Origin: Catenovulum adriaticum
GTDB lineage: Bacteria; Pseudomonadota; Gammaproteobacteria; Enterobacterales; Alteromonadaceae
DNA: 64,000 nt
Direction: 5' to 3'
Assembly (NCBI RefSeq): GCF_026725475.1
Contig: NZ_CP109965.1
Coordinates: forward strand, 558,001 to 622,000
A model generated the notes under the pieces. The model was not told where the DNA came from and ran no database searches. It was given only the letters and a program-made list of their open reading frames with translations. Position numbers and translations under genes: made by a program. Position 1 is the first letter of the stretch. Every line of letters starts with the position of its first letter. This document shows, piece by piece, positions 34,737 to 43,093 of this stretch.

Positions 34737-36091
34737 TGACCTCCTTGACATTAGCTTTAATGTCTATGGTGTTTATCCTGCTACTTGTTAACAGTGCTTT
34801 GTGGTATTTTTTAAAACAATCTCGATTTGCTATGAATGCCATGCTAGCACTGATTGTTTTAAGCTTAAATATGCTGGCTTTTGTGTGGCCATTATACGGA
34901 GCGAAGGTACCTGAAGTGACTACCTTAAATAGGGTGCAAAGCATTTTATCCGGCGGGGTTTATCTCTCTTTGCTTATTCAGCTCGTACTAGCGGTGAGTC
35001 TTTTAGTGCGTCGGCCAATGGTATTGATACGCGAAAAAAGATTGCATATGAGTTGGTTAATTAGCTGTTTACTTGTGGTGGTTAGTCTTGTTTTACTTAA
35101 ATCTTATTACCCGCTTATTATTACTACTGGGCTGAGTGTTATGTTGGTAATAACGGTGTTTTTTCAATTTAAACTGGCTTTTAAAGATGAGTATAAATGG
35201 CCTGTTTTAGGGTTTGACGCCTTTTTATTCGCTGCAATTTTTTTGAATTATTGGTTGGTCCAATCGGTGCAGTTTTCTCAGTTTGCACTAACCAGTTATA
35301 ACTTGAGCATGCTGATATATGTATTTGCTAGTTTGTTGTTTATTTGCCAGCAATATAGCGATGCGACCAAAGCGCAGAAGTTGGAAAGAGAGCACCAGCT
35401 TGAATTGCTCTCTAAGCAAAAAATGTCCGCTCAAAATCAACTTGCAGCAGAGCATGAGGCTTATCAGCAGCTTGAAGTAGAAATGCAAGCGCGAAATTTT
35501 GAACTTGAAGTCACAATGCGAGAACTTCAAGAGCAAAATAAAAAGCTTGAGCAGCTCAATACTCAAGATGCGCTCACTGGTGTTAAAAACCGGCGTTATT
35601 TTGAACAAAGAATTTTATCTGAATTTAGACGAAGCCGCCGTGAAAAAGCACCGCTGAGTTTAATCATGGTTGATATAGATAGGTTTAAATCGATTAACGA
35701 TAATTATGGCCATTTGGTGGGCGATCAAGCTATCCGGCAGACAGCTCGGTTAATGCAGCAGCAATTACGTCGAGTATCAGATTGTATTTGCCGATATGGT
35801 GGTGAAGAATTTGCAATTATTTTACCGATGACTGATAGGCAAGGAGCAAAGCTCTTTGCCGAAAACCTTCGTTCACAATTAAATAGCGAACCATTGGTGA
35901 CGAGTGATGTCAGTCTAACCATTACCGCCAGCTTTGGCGTCGCAACTTTATATGCCAATGATAACAATAACGAGGGTGAATTAATTGCTCAGGCAGATAA
36001 AGCGCTTTATCAAGCAAAACAGCAAGGACGTAACCGAACCGTCTGCGCTGAACAGAATGTTGTTTTAGCATTAAATGCAAGTCAACTCTAA
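34736..36091 (+). CDS. Membrane-bound diguanylate cyclase (GGDEF)
   Basis: 451 residues. About six N-terminal membrane spans (residues 1-205) are followed by a coiled coil (~210-280) and a GGDEF domain. The catalytic loop reads RYGGEEFAIILP (GGEEF at ~356-360). The inhibitory-site RxxD is present as RVSD five residues before it. It should make cyclic di-GMP, with product inhibition. The substrate-binding segment DIDRFKSINDNYGHLVGD is intact. It is coupled to tatD (TAATG overlap with AAGGG ahead). Confidence 0.93.
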   Translation: MTSLTLALMSMVFILLLVNSALWYFLKQSRFAMNAMLALIVLSLNMLAFVWPLYGAKVPEVTTLNRVQSILSGGVYLSLLIQLVLAVSLLVRRPMVLIREKRLHMSWLISCLLVVVSLVLLKSYYPLIITTGLSVMLVITVFFQFKLAFKDEYKWPVLGFDAFLFAAIFLNYWLVQSVQFSQFALTSYNLSMLIYVFASLLFICQQYSDATKAQKLEREHQLELLSKQKMSAQNQLAAEHEAYQQLEVEMQARNFELEVTMRELQEQNKKLEQLNTQDALTGVKNRRYFEQRILSEFRRSRREKAPLSLIMVDIDRFKSINDNYGHLVGDQAIRQTARLMQQQLRRVSDCICRYGGEEFAIILPMTDRQGAKLFAENLRSQLNSEPLVTSDVSLTITASFGVATLYANDNNNEGELIAQADKALYQAKQQGRNRTVCAEQNVVLALNASQL

Positions 36092-36150
36092 CTGTATCAA
36101 CTTGTAGAACGAATATTCCATTTTAGATTTATTTTAGAGGTCGTACTCAA

Positions 36151-37155
36151 ATGAACTTTTCTCAATTTCCTAATTCACGTAAGCGTAGAATGCGCAAAGA
36201 TGCCTTTAGCCGAGATTTAATGGCCGAGAACCAACTAACCGTAAAAGATTTAATTTATCCTATGTTTGTGGTTGAAGGTAAAGACAGAACAGAAACCGTT
36301 GACTCTATGCCGGGCATAAACCGCCAATCAATTGATTTGGTATTAAAGGAAGCCGAAACTTTAGTTAAGCTAGGGGTTCCCGCAGTCGCTTTATTTCCGG
36401 TCACGCCTATTGAAAAAAAATCATTGATGGCTGAAGAAGCTTATGCTGAAGACGGATTAGCGCAAAAAACCGTTAGAGCGCTTAAAAGCGAGTTTCCTGA
36501 ATTAGGGGTAATTACAGATGTCGCACTTGACCCTTTTACCACTCACGGACAAGACGGTATTATTGATGATAACGGTTATGTATTAAATGACGTCACCACA
36601 GATATTTTAGTTAAACAAGCTTTATCTCATGCTGCAGCAGGCGCTGACGTAGTTGCCCCTTCAGATATGATGGATGGTCGAATTGCTGCTATTCGTCATG
36701 CGTTAGAGAAAGAACAACAAATTAATACTCGGATTTTAGCTTACTCAGCAAAATATGCCTCGGCTTATTATGGACCATTTAGAGATGCAGTAGGGTCTGC
36801 CGCAAATTTAAAAGGGGCAGATAAAAAAACGTATCAAATGGATCCAGCAAACAGCGATGAAGCTTTACATGAAGTCGCAATGGATATCGCTGAAGGCGCA
36901 GACATGGTTATGGTTAAACCCGGGATGCCATATTTGGATATTATTCACCGTGTTAAACAAACTTATAAGGTGCCAACATTTGCATATCAAGTATCTGGTG
37001 AATACGCAATGCACAAAGCGGCTATTAATAATGGGTGGTTGGCCGAAAAACCTTGTGTATTAGAATCATTATTAGCTTTTAAACGGGCAGGTGCCGACGG
37101 CATACTAACCTACTTTGCAAAGGATGTTGCAACTTGGTTAGCTCAAGACAACTAA
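36151..37155 (+). CDS. hemB: Delta-aminolevulinic acid dehydratase (porphobilinogen synthase)
   Basis: 334 residues, full length. It joins two 5-aminolevulinate molecules into porphobilinogen for haem synthesis. Active-site lysines lie in ILAYSAKYASAYYGPF and DMVMVKPGMPYLDI. The metal-site segment reads DVALDPFTTHGQDG, with no cysteines, so it belongs to the Mg-dependent (Pseudomonas-like) rather than the zinc-cysteine type. AGAGG about ten bases upstream of the ATG. Confidence 0.97.
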   Translation: MNFSQFPNSRKRRMRKDAFSRDLMAENQLTVKDLIYPMFVVEGKDRTETVDSMPGINRQSIDLVLKEAETLVKLGVPAVALFPVTPIEKKSLMAEEAYAEDGLAQKTVRALKSEFPELGVITDVALDPFTTHGQDGIIDDNGYVLNDVTTDILVKQALSHAAAGADVVAPSDMMDGRIAAIRHALEKEQQINTRILAYSAKYASAYYGPFRDAVGSAANLKGADKKTYQMDPANSDEALHEVAMDIAEGADMVMVKPGMPYLDIIHRVKQTYKVPTFAYQVSGEYAMHKAAINNGWLAEKPCVLESLLAFKRAGADGILTYFAKDVATWLAQDN

Positions 37156-37550
37156 ATACAGGCAAACCGACTTAGCCAATTGAACTTTGTCACAAAGCTT
37201 AAGTCTATACCCAAGCAATTTGATATAAAAGACTATTAAGTCAGGGTTAACAGCAGTAAAATAGCAAATAATAGCGAATCTAATTCAGATATAGGTTTAA
37301 TCTAAATCCAATTGAGATTATCATGTTGGGCTATTTTAGACTGCGGTCTATTACATTAAATGTGTCGACACCATAGATTAGTTAAGCTTACGAGACATTT
37401 TGCTTGCTTATAAAAACTAATTAGCCGACACAAGTATCGAATATTTTTGTTTATTTTGGCTCAACTAAAGTCAGAATAAGCGCTTTATTTTTAGAGTTAT
37501 CAACCTAAAAACAAAGTTAAATGAATTAATTTAAGAGCGTAACTAAAGGG
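37156..37550. other. Gap between hemB and the DUF4397 lipoprotein gene
   Basis: 395 bp, AT-rich. A small hairpin TAGAC-TGCG-GTCTA lies at 37337-37350 and a 10-bp palindrome GTGTCGACAC at 37362-37371. No terminator with a T-run after hemB and no strong promoter were recognised. Confidence 0.5.
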
Positions 37551-37556
37551 GTGCTC

Positions 37557-39104
37557 ATGAGCATTAAAAAAATTGGATTGTCTGCATTGGTAATGGGCTC
37601 AACGCTGATCGCAGGCTGTGGTAGTGATTCAGGTGATTCATCAAACACTTATTTAACGTATTATAACTTATCTCCAAATAAAGCCTCTGTGTTGTTATAT
37701 GATGATGACACTTTAATTTCGGTTGTGGGTTATGAATCAACTTCTTCTCTTAAGACACTTGAATCAGGCACCAATAAGATTGAATTGAAAGTTGAGGTAA
37801 GTGAAGATCTTAATGAAACTTTATATGAAGAAGATATTAATTTAGGTAAAGATAAATTTAATTATCTTATCTCGTTCAATGACCTAGGCGAGGATTCAGC
37901 AGACAATCTACCTGTTTTATTTAGGTTTGATAACAAAAGTGGCGATATCGACGAAGAAACGTTCGAATTTAACTTAATGCACTTAGCACCTGAAATAAGT
38001 AGTCTTCATGGTGAAATCACAGTCGAGTTTGTGAGTACAGAAGACTATGCTGCAGCTGTTAACGATGGGAACGACGATGATAATGATTACACCGTTTTAG
38101 AAAGCTTTAATGTTAATTTTAAAGAGAGCAAAACGCTCACCATTGATGATGACGCTGAGAAATATTACGTTATTTTGAAAGATTCAGAAGGTACTCAAAT
38201 ACTACGTTCAGCTAGTATCGCGTTTGGTGAAAGCCAGTACTTTTTTGCATTAAAAGACTCAAAATTGAACGATACACTCATACCTTCATTAGCTCGTATA
38301 TATAATTCAACTGGTGCAACATTAGAGTTCCGTGATACCTCATTGGAATCTTATTTCCGTATTTACAATAGCGCTGATGCTTTAGGTGAAGTAAGCTTAA
38401 AACTAAATGGTGAAGCACTAACAGATGACGAAGGTAATGAGTATGTTCAGAATGTAGCTCCTGATACTTTAAGCTTATTTGGAACACTTGAACCTGAGAA
38501 TGTTGGTACTTACAATGTTACATTGCAGCACGACGACTGTTCAGAGGCTGAAGATGCACCGCTAGCAGACAAGTGTAGCAGTTCGCCGTATTCATTTAGA
38601 AACGGTGAAGATAAGACCATTGTTTATTACCGTGGTGAGCCAAATGATGATCGCCAAACAGAATTAGAAAACATTGCATTTTCAAATACAAATAGAGCCA
38701 TTACCGATAATCACCAAGTTACTTTTGTTAACTTATTAAATAACCAAGGTGATGATGCGGTTGATTTTTATTTTGTGAAAAAAGGTGAATTTATTGACAA
38801 TAGTGCTTATAGCTTAATTCAACGTGAGCTAGGCGATATTAATCGCTTTGTCATTCCATCAGGTACTTATGATATTTATTTAACTTATGATAATGAAAAC
38901 GATGTACCTGTTACCTTGGCGAGTGAATTTAATGTAGAGTTTGGTTCAGATGAAGGTGACCAATTAGGTGACTGGATTATTTTTGCAGAACCTGCGAATG
39001 ATCAAGCTGATGGATCTGTCGATGTTTCCGTATCTGGGCGTGATGCTGTCTTAAATCGCGTACCTATGAATGATACTGCTGCTGAAGCATCTAAATCAGA
39101 ATAA
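37557..39104 (+). CDS. DUF4397 domain lipoprotein
   Basis: 515 residues from the ATG at 37557; AAAGGGG just upstream fits it better than the GTG at 37551. The signal peptide ends in lipobox LIAGC at about residue 22. Then follow repeated beta-rich segments, two of which resemble DUF4397 (LTYYNLSPNKASVLLYDDD near the start; VTFVNLLNNQGDDAVDFYF near residue 400). The mature protein is strongly acidic. Probably anchored in the outer membrane or surface-exposed; function unknown. It ends at a strong terminator. Confidence 0.8.
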   Translation: MSIKKIGLSALVMGSTLIAGCGSDSGDSSNTYLTYYNLSPNKASVLLYDDDTLISVVGYESTSSLKTLESGTNKIELKVEVSEDLNETLYEEDINLGKDKFNYLISFNDLGEDSADNLPVLFRFDNKSGDIDEETFEFNLMHLAPEISSLHGEITVEFVSTEDYAAAVNDGNDDDNDYTVLESFNVNFKESKTLTIDDDAEKYYVILKDSEGTQILRSASIAFGESQYFFALKDSKLNDTLIPSLARIYNSTGATLEFRDTSLESYFRIYNSADALGEVSLKLNGEALTDDEGNEYVQNVAPDTLSLFGTLEPENVGTYNVTLQHDDCSEAEDAPLADKCSSSPYSFRNGEDKTIVYYRGEPNDDRQTELENIAFSNTNRAITDNHQVTFVNLLNNQGDDAVDFYFVKKGEFIDNSAYSLIQRELGDINRFVIPSGTYDIYLTYDNENDVPVTLASEFNVEFGSDEGDQLGDWIIFAEPANDQADGSVDVSVSGRDAVLNRVPMNDTAAEASKSE

Positions 39105-39135
39105 TTAAATTTAGCTAATATTAAGCTCAAATTTA

Positions 39136-39166
39136 ACAAGCCTGCTTTTAGCAGGCTTGTTGTTTT
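39136..39166 (+). terminator. Rho-independent terminator after the DUF4397 gene
   Basis: ACAAGCCTGC (39136-39145) and GCAGGCTTGT (39151-39160) form a perfect 10-bp stem with a 5-nt loop, followed by TGTTTT. Confidence 0.88.
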
Positions 39167-39325
39167 ATAGCATTCAAACCTTATTTTAAAGAAATTTAGC
39201 TCAAGTAATCGATAAATCTCTTTAAAAACCCCTCTATTTTACCCCAAAATTTAGTTATAATCGGCGCAACTTAGTATCATCACTTTAATCTAAAAAATTA
39301 TTTTATCCAAGCTCGGAGAATTCTT

Positions 39326-39727
39326 GTGGGTATGTTTAAACAATTGAATAAAACGGTTGCCGTGGCTGCATTATTTGTTGCGCCTTTAGTGCAAGCAAAT
39401 GACATGAGCGTTGACGCAATCAAAGACAGAATTAAGCCGATAGGCTCTGTGCATGTTGCGGGTGCTCAAGCCGCAGGCAGTTCTGGTGGCGCTCGTTCAG
39501 GTGAAGATGTATATAATGCAAGTTGTACAGCTTGTCATGGTGTAGGCGTTTTAGGTGCACCTAAGCCAAACTCAGATGACTGGACACCAAGATTAGAAAA
39601 AGGCATGGATACTTTATTAAAACATGCTATCGAAGGTTTTAACTCAATGCCACCTAAAGGGACTTGTATGGATTGTAGCGACGACGAAATAAAAGCTGCA
39701 ATTGAATACATGGTTGAAGGTGTATAG
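39326..39727 (+). CDS. Cytochrome c5 family protein
   Basis: 133 residues. A Sec signal peptide (VAVAALFVAPLVQAND) is followed by a single haem site CTACH at about residue 65-69, the distal methionine in NSMPPKGT, and a CMDC pair typical of c5-type cytochromes. Soluble or membrane-associated periplasmic electron carrier. The start is probably the GTG at 39326, with GGAGA seven bases upstream; the ATG at 39332 is an alternative with poorer spacing. A TATAAT at 39256-39261 may be its -10 element. Confidence 0.92.
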   Translation: MGMFKQLNKTVAVAALFVAPLVQANDMSVDAIKDRIKPIGSVHVAGAQAAGSSGGARSGEDVYNASCTACHGVGVLGAPKPNSDDWTPRLEKGMDTLLKHAIEGFNSMPPKGTCMDCSDDEIKAAIEYMVEGV

Positions 39728-39752
39728 TACTTTTAGCTATAAATTTAAGATT

Positions 39753-39781
39753 AAAACGCCGCTTAATTAAGCGGCGTTTTT
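39753..39781 (+). terminator. Rho-independent terminator after the cytochrome c5 gene
   Basis: AAAACGCCGC (39753-39762) and GCGGCGTTTT (39771-39780) pair around TTAATTAA, so the whole 28 bp is one perfect palindrome with a T-run. Confidence 0.9.
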
Positions 39782-39800
39782 GTTATATCTGGCAATGTAA

Positions 39801-40044
39801 TTAACCTTAACTCAGGTTAATGAATATGTTTCAAACGGCCTTTTTCCACGGCGACTGCGATAAACTCCCTGCATACAGTCCCATGAATGGGGGAGGTAGA
39901 GCGACGTTGGAACCAAAGCCGAGGTTAGCCATTGATGCGTGAATTTGCCTTGTCCAGGCAAAGATTTTCGTTAGAAACTGTGCAGAGCGGTAAGGTCAAA
40001 TAATTCAATTCGTTAGAATATACCTTAACCCGAATTCAGGTTAA
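39801..40044. repeat. MITE-like element with near-palindromic 20-bp ends
   Basis: Twenty-base ends at 39801-39820 and 40025-40044 match each other at 17 of 20 positions, both as direct and as inverted repeats, because each is itself almost palindromic (TTAACCT...AGGTTAA). The core is distinctly richer in G and C than the flanks and contains a hairpin TTTGCCT-TGTCC-AGGCAAA (39944-39962). A non-autonomous mobile or REP-like repeat is the best reading. Copy number cannot be tested here. Confidence 0.5.
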
Positions 40045-40275
40045 TTTATTCTTGAGCATTTTTACAAAACAAGCTCGTTTTAAATTTTCGCTTTTGGGTT
40101 TTTCACGATAAGAGGTATGATAAGCTGGTCAGACTTGAAACGGGCGTTTTAATTTAACGTGCAAGAATAGGCTGTTAAACGGAATAAATCTATATATTGC
40201 GACAGGTTTTACAAAAATATTTTTTTTATTTCGTTAAATTATTTGTATTACTGTCATTTTGCTATTTAAAAGTCT

Positions 40276-40403
40276 ACAAATAAATAAAGCCTGATGTGCT
40301 TATGCTGAGATAAATATAAAACGATTCTATATGAATCTGGATCAGCTAAGGTAACGGAACATGTACCGACAGCATAGGTTCAAGTTAACTTATATTTATT
40401 TCA
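40276..40403 (+). ncRNA. Candidate structured 5' leader of the GGDEF/EAL gene
   Basis: An outer helix TATGCTG (40301-40307) with CAGCATA (40370-40376) encloses two hairpins: GATTC-tatat-GAATC (40323-40337) and GGTA (40350-40353) with TACC (40364-40367). AT-rich flanks at about 40281-40290 and 40390-40401 can also pair. This is a three-way junction 66 bases before the start codon. It matches no riboswitch consensus I can confirm. Confidence 0.35.
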
Positions 40404-40441
40404 ATTTTATGACCATTTTATTTTTGTAGTGAGTTAATCCA

Positions 40442-43093
40442 TTGGCTGCTAAACAAAATTTTAGAAACCGACAACTAAAAAAATTACTGAGCTTAAAAAG
40501 AAAAGCTCAGGATGTTCATGCGTGCTTATTAGAGATTGCCGATTTAACTCGTTTTGCTAATAGCCCTGAAGATTTTTATTTTCAATTACACGAAATTATT
40601 GGCAGTGTTATTAAAGCGCCTAATTTGTATGTGGTATTTAAAAACTCAACGTCAAAAGAGTATGAGTTTTTATATTATGCTAGCCAGCAAAAGCCTACTT
40701 TTGAAATTCCTAAAATACCTACGAATGTTATTGAATTAGGGCTTACGGGCTATTTATTACGTACACAAAAACCTTTATTGTGCGATGCCCAAGGTTACCA
40801 AAACTTGCTGCAGCAAGGCGAAATTTTACAGCTGGGGCAGCCTGCGTATAGTTGGCTGGGGGTTCCTGTTCAATTGGTTTCTGGTGATACGGGTGCTTTA
40901 GTCATTCAAAGCTATGATCCCAACGTTGAGTTTACACAGCAAGACTTAGCAATTTTAGATATATTATCTGTCCATATTACCCATGCAATAGAGCGGCTTA
41001 AACAGCAAACACAACTTGAGCGTGAAATTTTAGCTCGTAGCAAAGCTTTACAGACCGCCAAAAAAACGCTTAAAAATGAAGTTAAAGATAAAACACAATA
41101 TCAATATATGCAGCGTTTATTATTGACGTTAAATGAGTCGTTTGATTTTAGTTTGCCTATCGAAAGTTTACATCAGGCGATTACTGATGTAATTCAAAAA
41201 GTATTTAACCCTGATATGCAATACATTGCACAGCGGCAAGTTGATGGGCAATGGGGATTTTCCTTTGTCGATAATCAAAATATTAAAATGCTGGATGCTC
41301 ATAATATTTTTATGCCTTTTAATGAGTATTTTAGCTTAGACCCTGTTCCTTTATTATTATCCCAAGTTGAAATTAACCGTTTAACTGAATTGGGCGCGCT
41401 GAATATTAACCAGCAGCAACAAAAGGAATTGAATAATTATACTTGGGTTGCTGCGCCTTTATATCGACCTACAAAATATGGTCAGCAGATAGAAGATTTA
41501 AGCTATAGTGAATCTTTATCTTGTATTTGTATGGTGCGAAAAGTCCAGGCGGGGATACCGGATAAGCAAGGCTACCAGCACCATGATGTCGAGCGGTTTC
41601 ATTTTTTAGTATCTCAATGTAATTTGTTACTGCAAAAGTGGGATGCACAGCACGGGTTGCACCAAACTCATTTTGAACTTGAACGTATTATCGAAGAGCG
41701 AACTCAAGATTTAAATTCGGCTAATGTAAATTTGAATCAGCAAATAACCCAAAAAGAGCAGGCACAAGCTCAACTTTATCATGATGCAAATCATGACCAT
41801 TTAACAGGTTTACCTAATCGACAATTATTTAATCGCAAGTTATTAAATGCTTTAGCGCAATTTCATGTAAATCCGTCAGCTGAATATGGCGTTTTATTTA
41901 TAGATTTAGATCGTTTTAAAATAATAAATGATACTTTTGGCCACTTAGTCAGCGATCAGTTTTTAATTGAAGTGAGTCGAAGAATTAAAAGCTGTCTTAG
42001 TCAGCATGCAATACTGGCAAGGATGGGAGGCGATGAATTTGTCATTTTATTGCAATCGCAACAAGTTGTTAAAGTGGCTCAAAAAATAGCACAACAAATC
42101 TTAGATAATCTTAATACTTGTTTTAATATTGAAGGCCATGAAATTTTTGCAGGCTGCAGTATTGGCATTACTTCGTCGGAGCAAAACTATCAAAAACCAG
42201 CTGATATTTTACGTGATGCTGATACCGCTATGTATCGCGCTAAACATTTAGGAAAAGGTTGCTACGTATTATTTGATGAGAATTTACATGATACTTTAGT
42301 TGAGCAACTGGCGCTTGAATCCGCTTTAAGAATAGCGATTAAGCAAAAGCAATTTAATTTGGAATATCAGCCTATTGTTAATTTGTTGGCTAACGAAATA
42401 GTTGCACTTGAAATTCAAATTCATTGGCAACACCCTGAACAAGGCTTAATTCCAACCCGAAAATTTATTCAATTAGCTGAACAAACTGGCCTAATATATG
42501 ACATAGATATGCTTTCGCTTGAGCAAGCGTGTGCGTATCTGCATGAACAACAGGCAACATCGTGCAATGCCTGCACTGTGATCTCGGTTAATTTAGATGC
42601 TTTATTTTTAGAAAATAAAACGTATTTAGAGCCACTATTTAACTACTTGCAGCATAGCGGACTTGATTTGCATTACCTCGTATTAGAGTTTAGTGAGACG
42701 TCTATTAAGCATATGGATCTGGCTATTCAATCTATTGATAAGTTGACTCAGTTAGGTGTTCGGGTTGCCATTGATCATTTTGGTGCTCGTTCTGGGTCTT
42801 TATCCTTGTTATTTGAAGCAAAAATTGATTTTGTTAAAATAGATAAAGGATTAATTCAAAACCTGCATTCTCAAATAGATAAGCAAAAATACGCCCAAAC
42901 TATTCTAGCAATAGGGCAACAGCATAACATTATTATGATTGCAGATGGGGTTAATAGCGAACAAGCCTTATTAAATGCTCAGTCGATTGATTGTACATTT
43001 GCACAAGGCTCAGAAATAGTTGAACCTCAGCCCGTATCAAACATTCAACAGCAAGGGTCTTATTTTAGTAAATCACGCAAATTTGCAATGTGA
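40442..43093 (+). CDS. GAF-GGDEF-degenerate EAL signalling protein
   Basis: 883 residues, soluble. A GAF-like domain lies at about 25-190. A coiled linker and a second sensory region follow (~200-400), then a coil. The GGDEF domain has an intact loop ARMGGDEFVILL (GGDEF ~529-533) and IDLDRFKIINDTFGHLVSD, but no RxxD inhibitory site. The EAL domain (~640-870) is degenerate: the EAL signature reads LEIQ and the metal loop reads IDHFGARSGS instead of DDFG. It probably makes cyclic di-GMP and uses the EAL-like part for binding or protein contact. The start is a TTG with only GTGAG upstream; a stop lies four codons before it, so the exact start is uncertain. Its 3' end overlaps rep by 34 bp. Confidence 0.88.
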   Translation: MAAKQNFRNRQLKKLLSLKRKAQDVHACLLEIADLTRFANSPEDFYFQLHEIIGSVIKAPNLYVVFKNSTSKEYEFLYYASQQKPTFEIPKIPTNVIELGLTGYLLRTQKPLLCDAQGYQNLLQQGEILQLGQPAYSWLGVPVQLVSGDTGALVIQSYDPNVEFTQQDLAILDILSVHITHAIERLKQQTQLEREILARSKALQTAKKTLKNEVKDKTQYQYMQRLLLTLNESFDFSLPIESLHQAITDVIQKVFNPDMQYIAQRQVDGQWGFSFVDNQNIKMLDAHNIFMPFNEYFSLDPVPLLLSQVEINRLTELGALNINQQQQKELNNYTWVAAPLYRPTKYGQQIEDLSYSESLSCICMVRKVQAGIPDKQGYQHHDVERFHFLVSQCNLLLQKWDAQHGLHQTHFELERIIEERTQDLNSANVNLNQQITQKEQAQAQLYHDANHDHLTGLPNRQLFNRKLLNALAQFHVNPSAEYGVLFIDLDRFKIINDTFGHLVSDQFLIEVSRRIKSCLSQHAILARMGGDEFVILLQSQQVVKVAQKIAQQILDNLNTCFNIEGHEIFAGCSIGITSSEQNYQKPADILRDADTAMYRAKHLGKGCYVLFDENLHDTLVEQLALESALRIAIKQKQFNLEYQPIVNLLANEIVALEIQIHWQHPEQGLIPTRKFIQLAEQTGLIYDIDMLSLEQACAYLHEQQATSCNACTVISVNLDALFLENKTYLEPLFNYLQHSGLDLHYLVLEFSETSIKHMDLAIQSIDKLTQLGVRVAIDHFGARSGSLSLLFEAKIDFVKIDKGLIQNLHSQIDKQKYAQTILAIGQQHNIIMIADGVNSEQALLNAQSIDCTFAQGSEIVEPQPVSNIQQQGSYFSKSRKFAM

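Larger units (their letters stand above)
39728..40441. other. Long gap holding a terminator, a MITE-like repeat and a structured leader
   Basis: 714 bp without a convincing gene. From left to right: the c5 terminator, a 244-bp element with terminal repeats (39801-40044), AT-rich sequence, and a multi-stem region (40276-40403) just before the GGDEF/EAL gene. Confidence 0.7.

Noticed and set aside
39881..39940. 19-codon frame MNGGGRATLEPKPR inside the MITE-like element
   Set aside because: Looks like translated repeat DNA; no ribosome-binding site and no reason to expect a product.
40291..40380. TPP riboswitch before the GGDEF/EAL gene
   Set aside because: Only CTGAGA-like and CTGGATCAGC-like words agree; the conserved core and the P4/P5 arms do not fit, and the downstream gene is not a thiamine gene. 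Kept as an unassigned structured leader.
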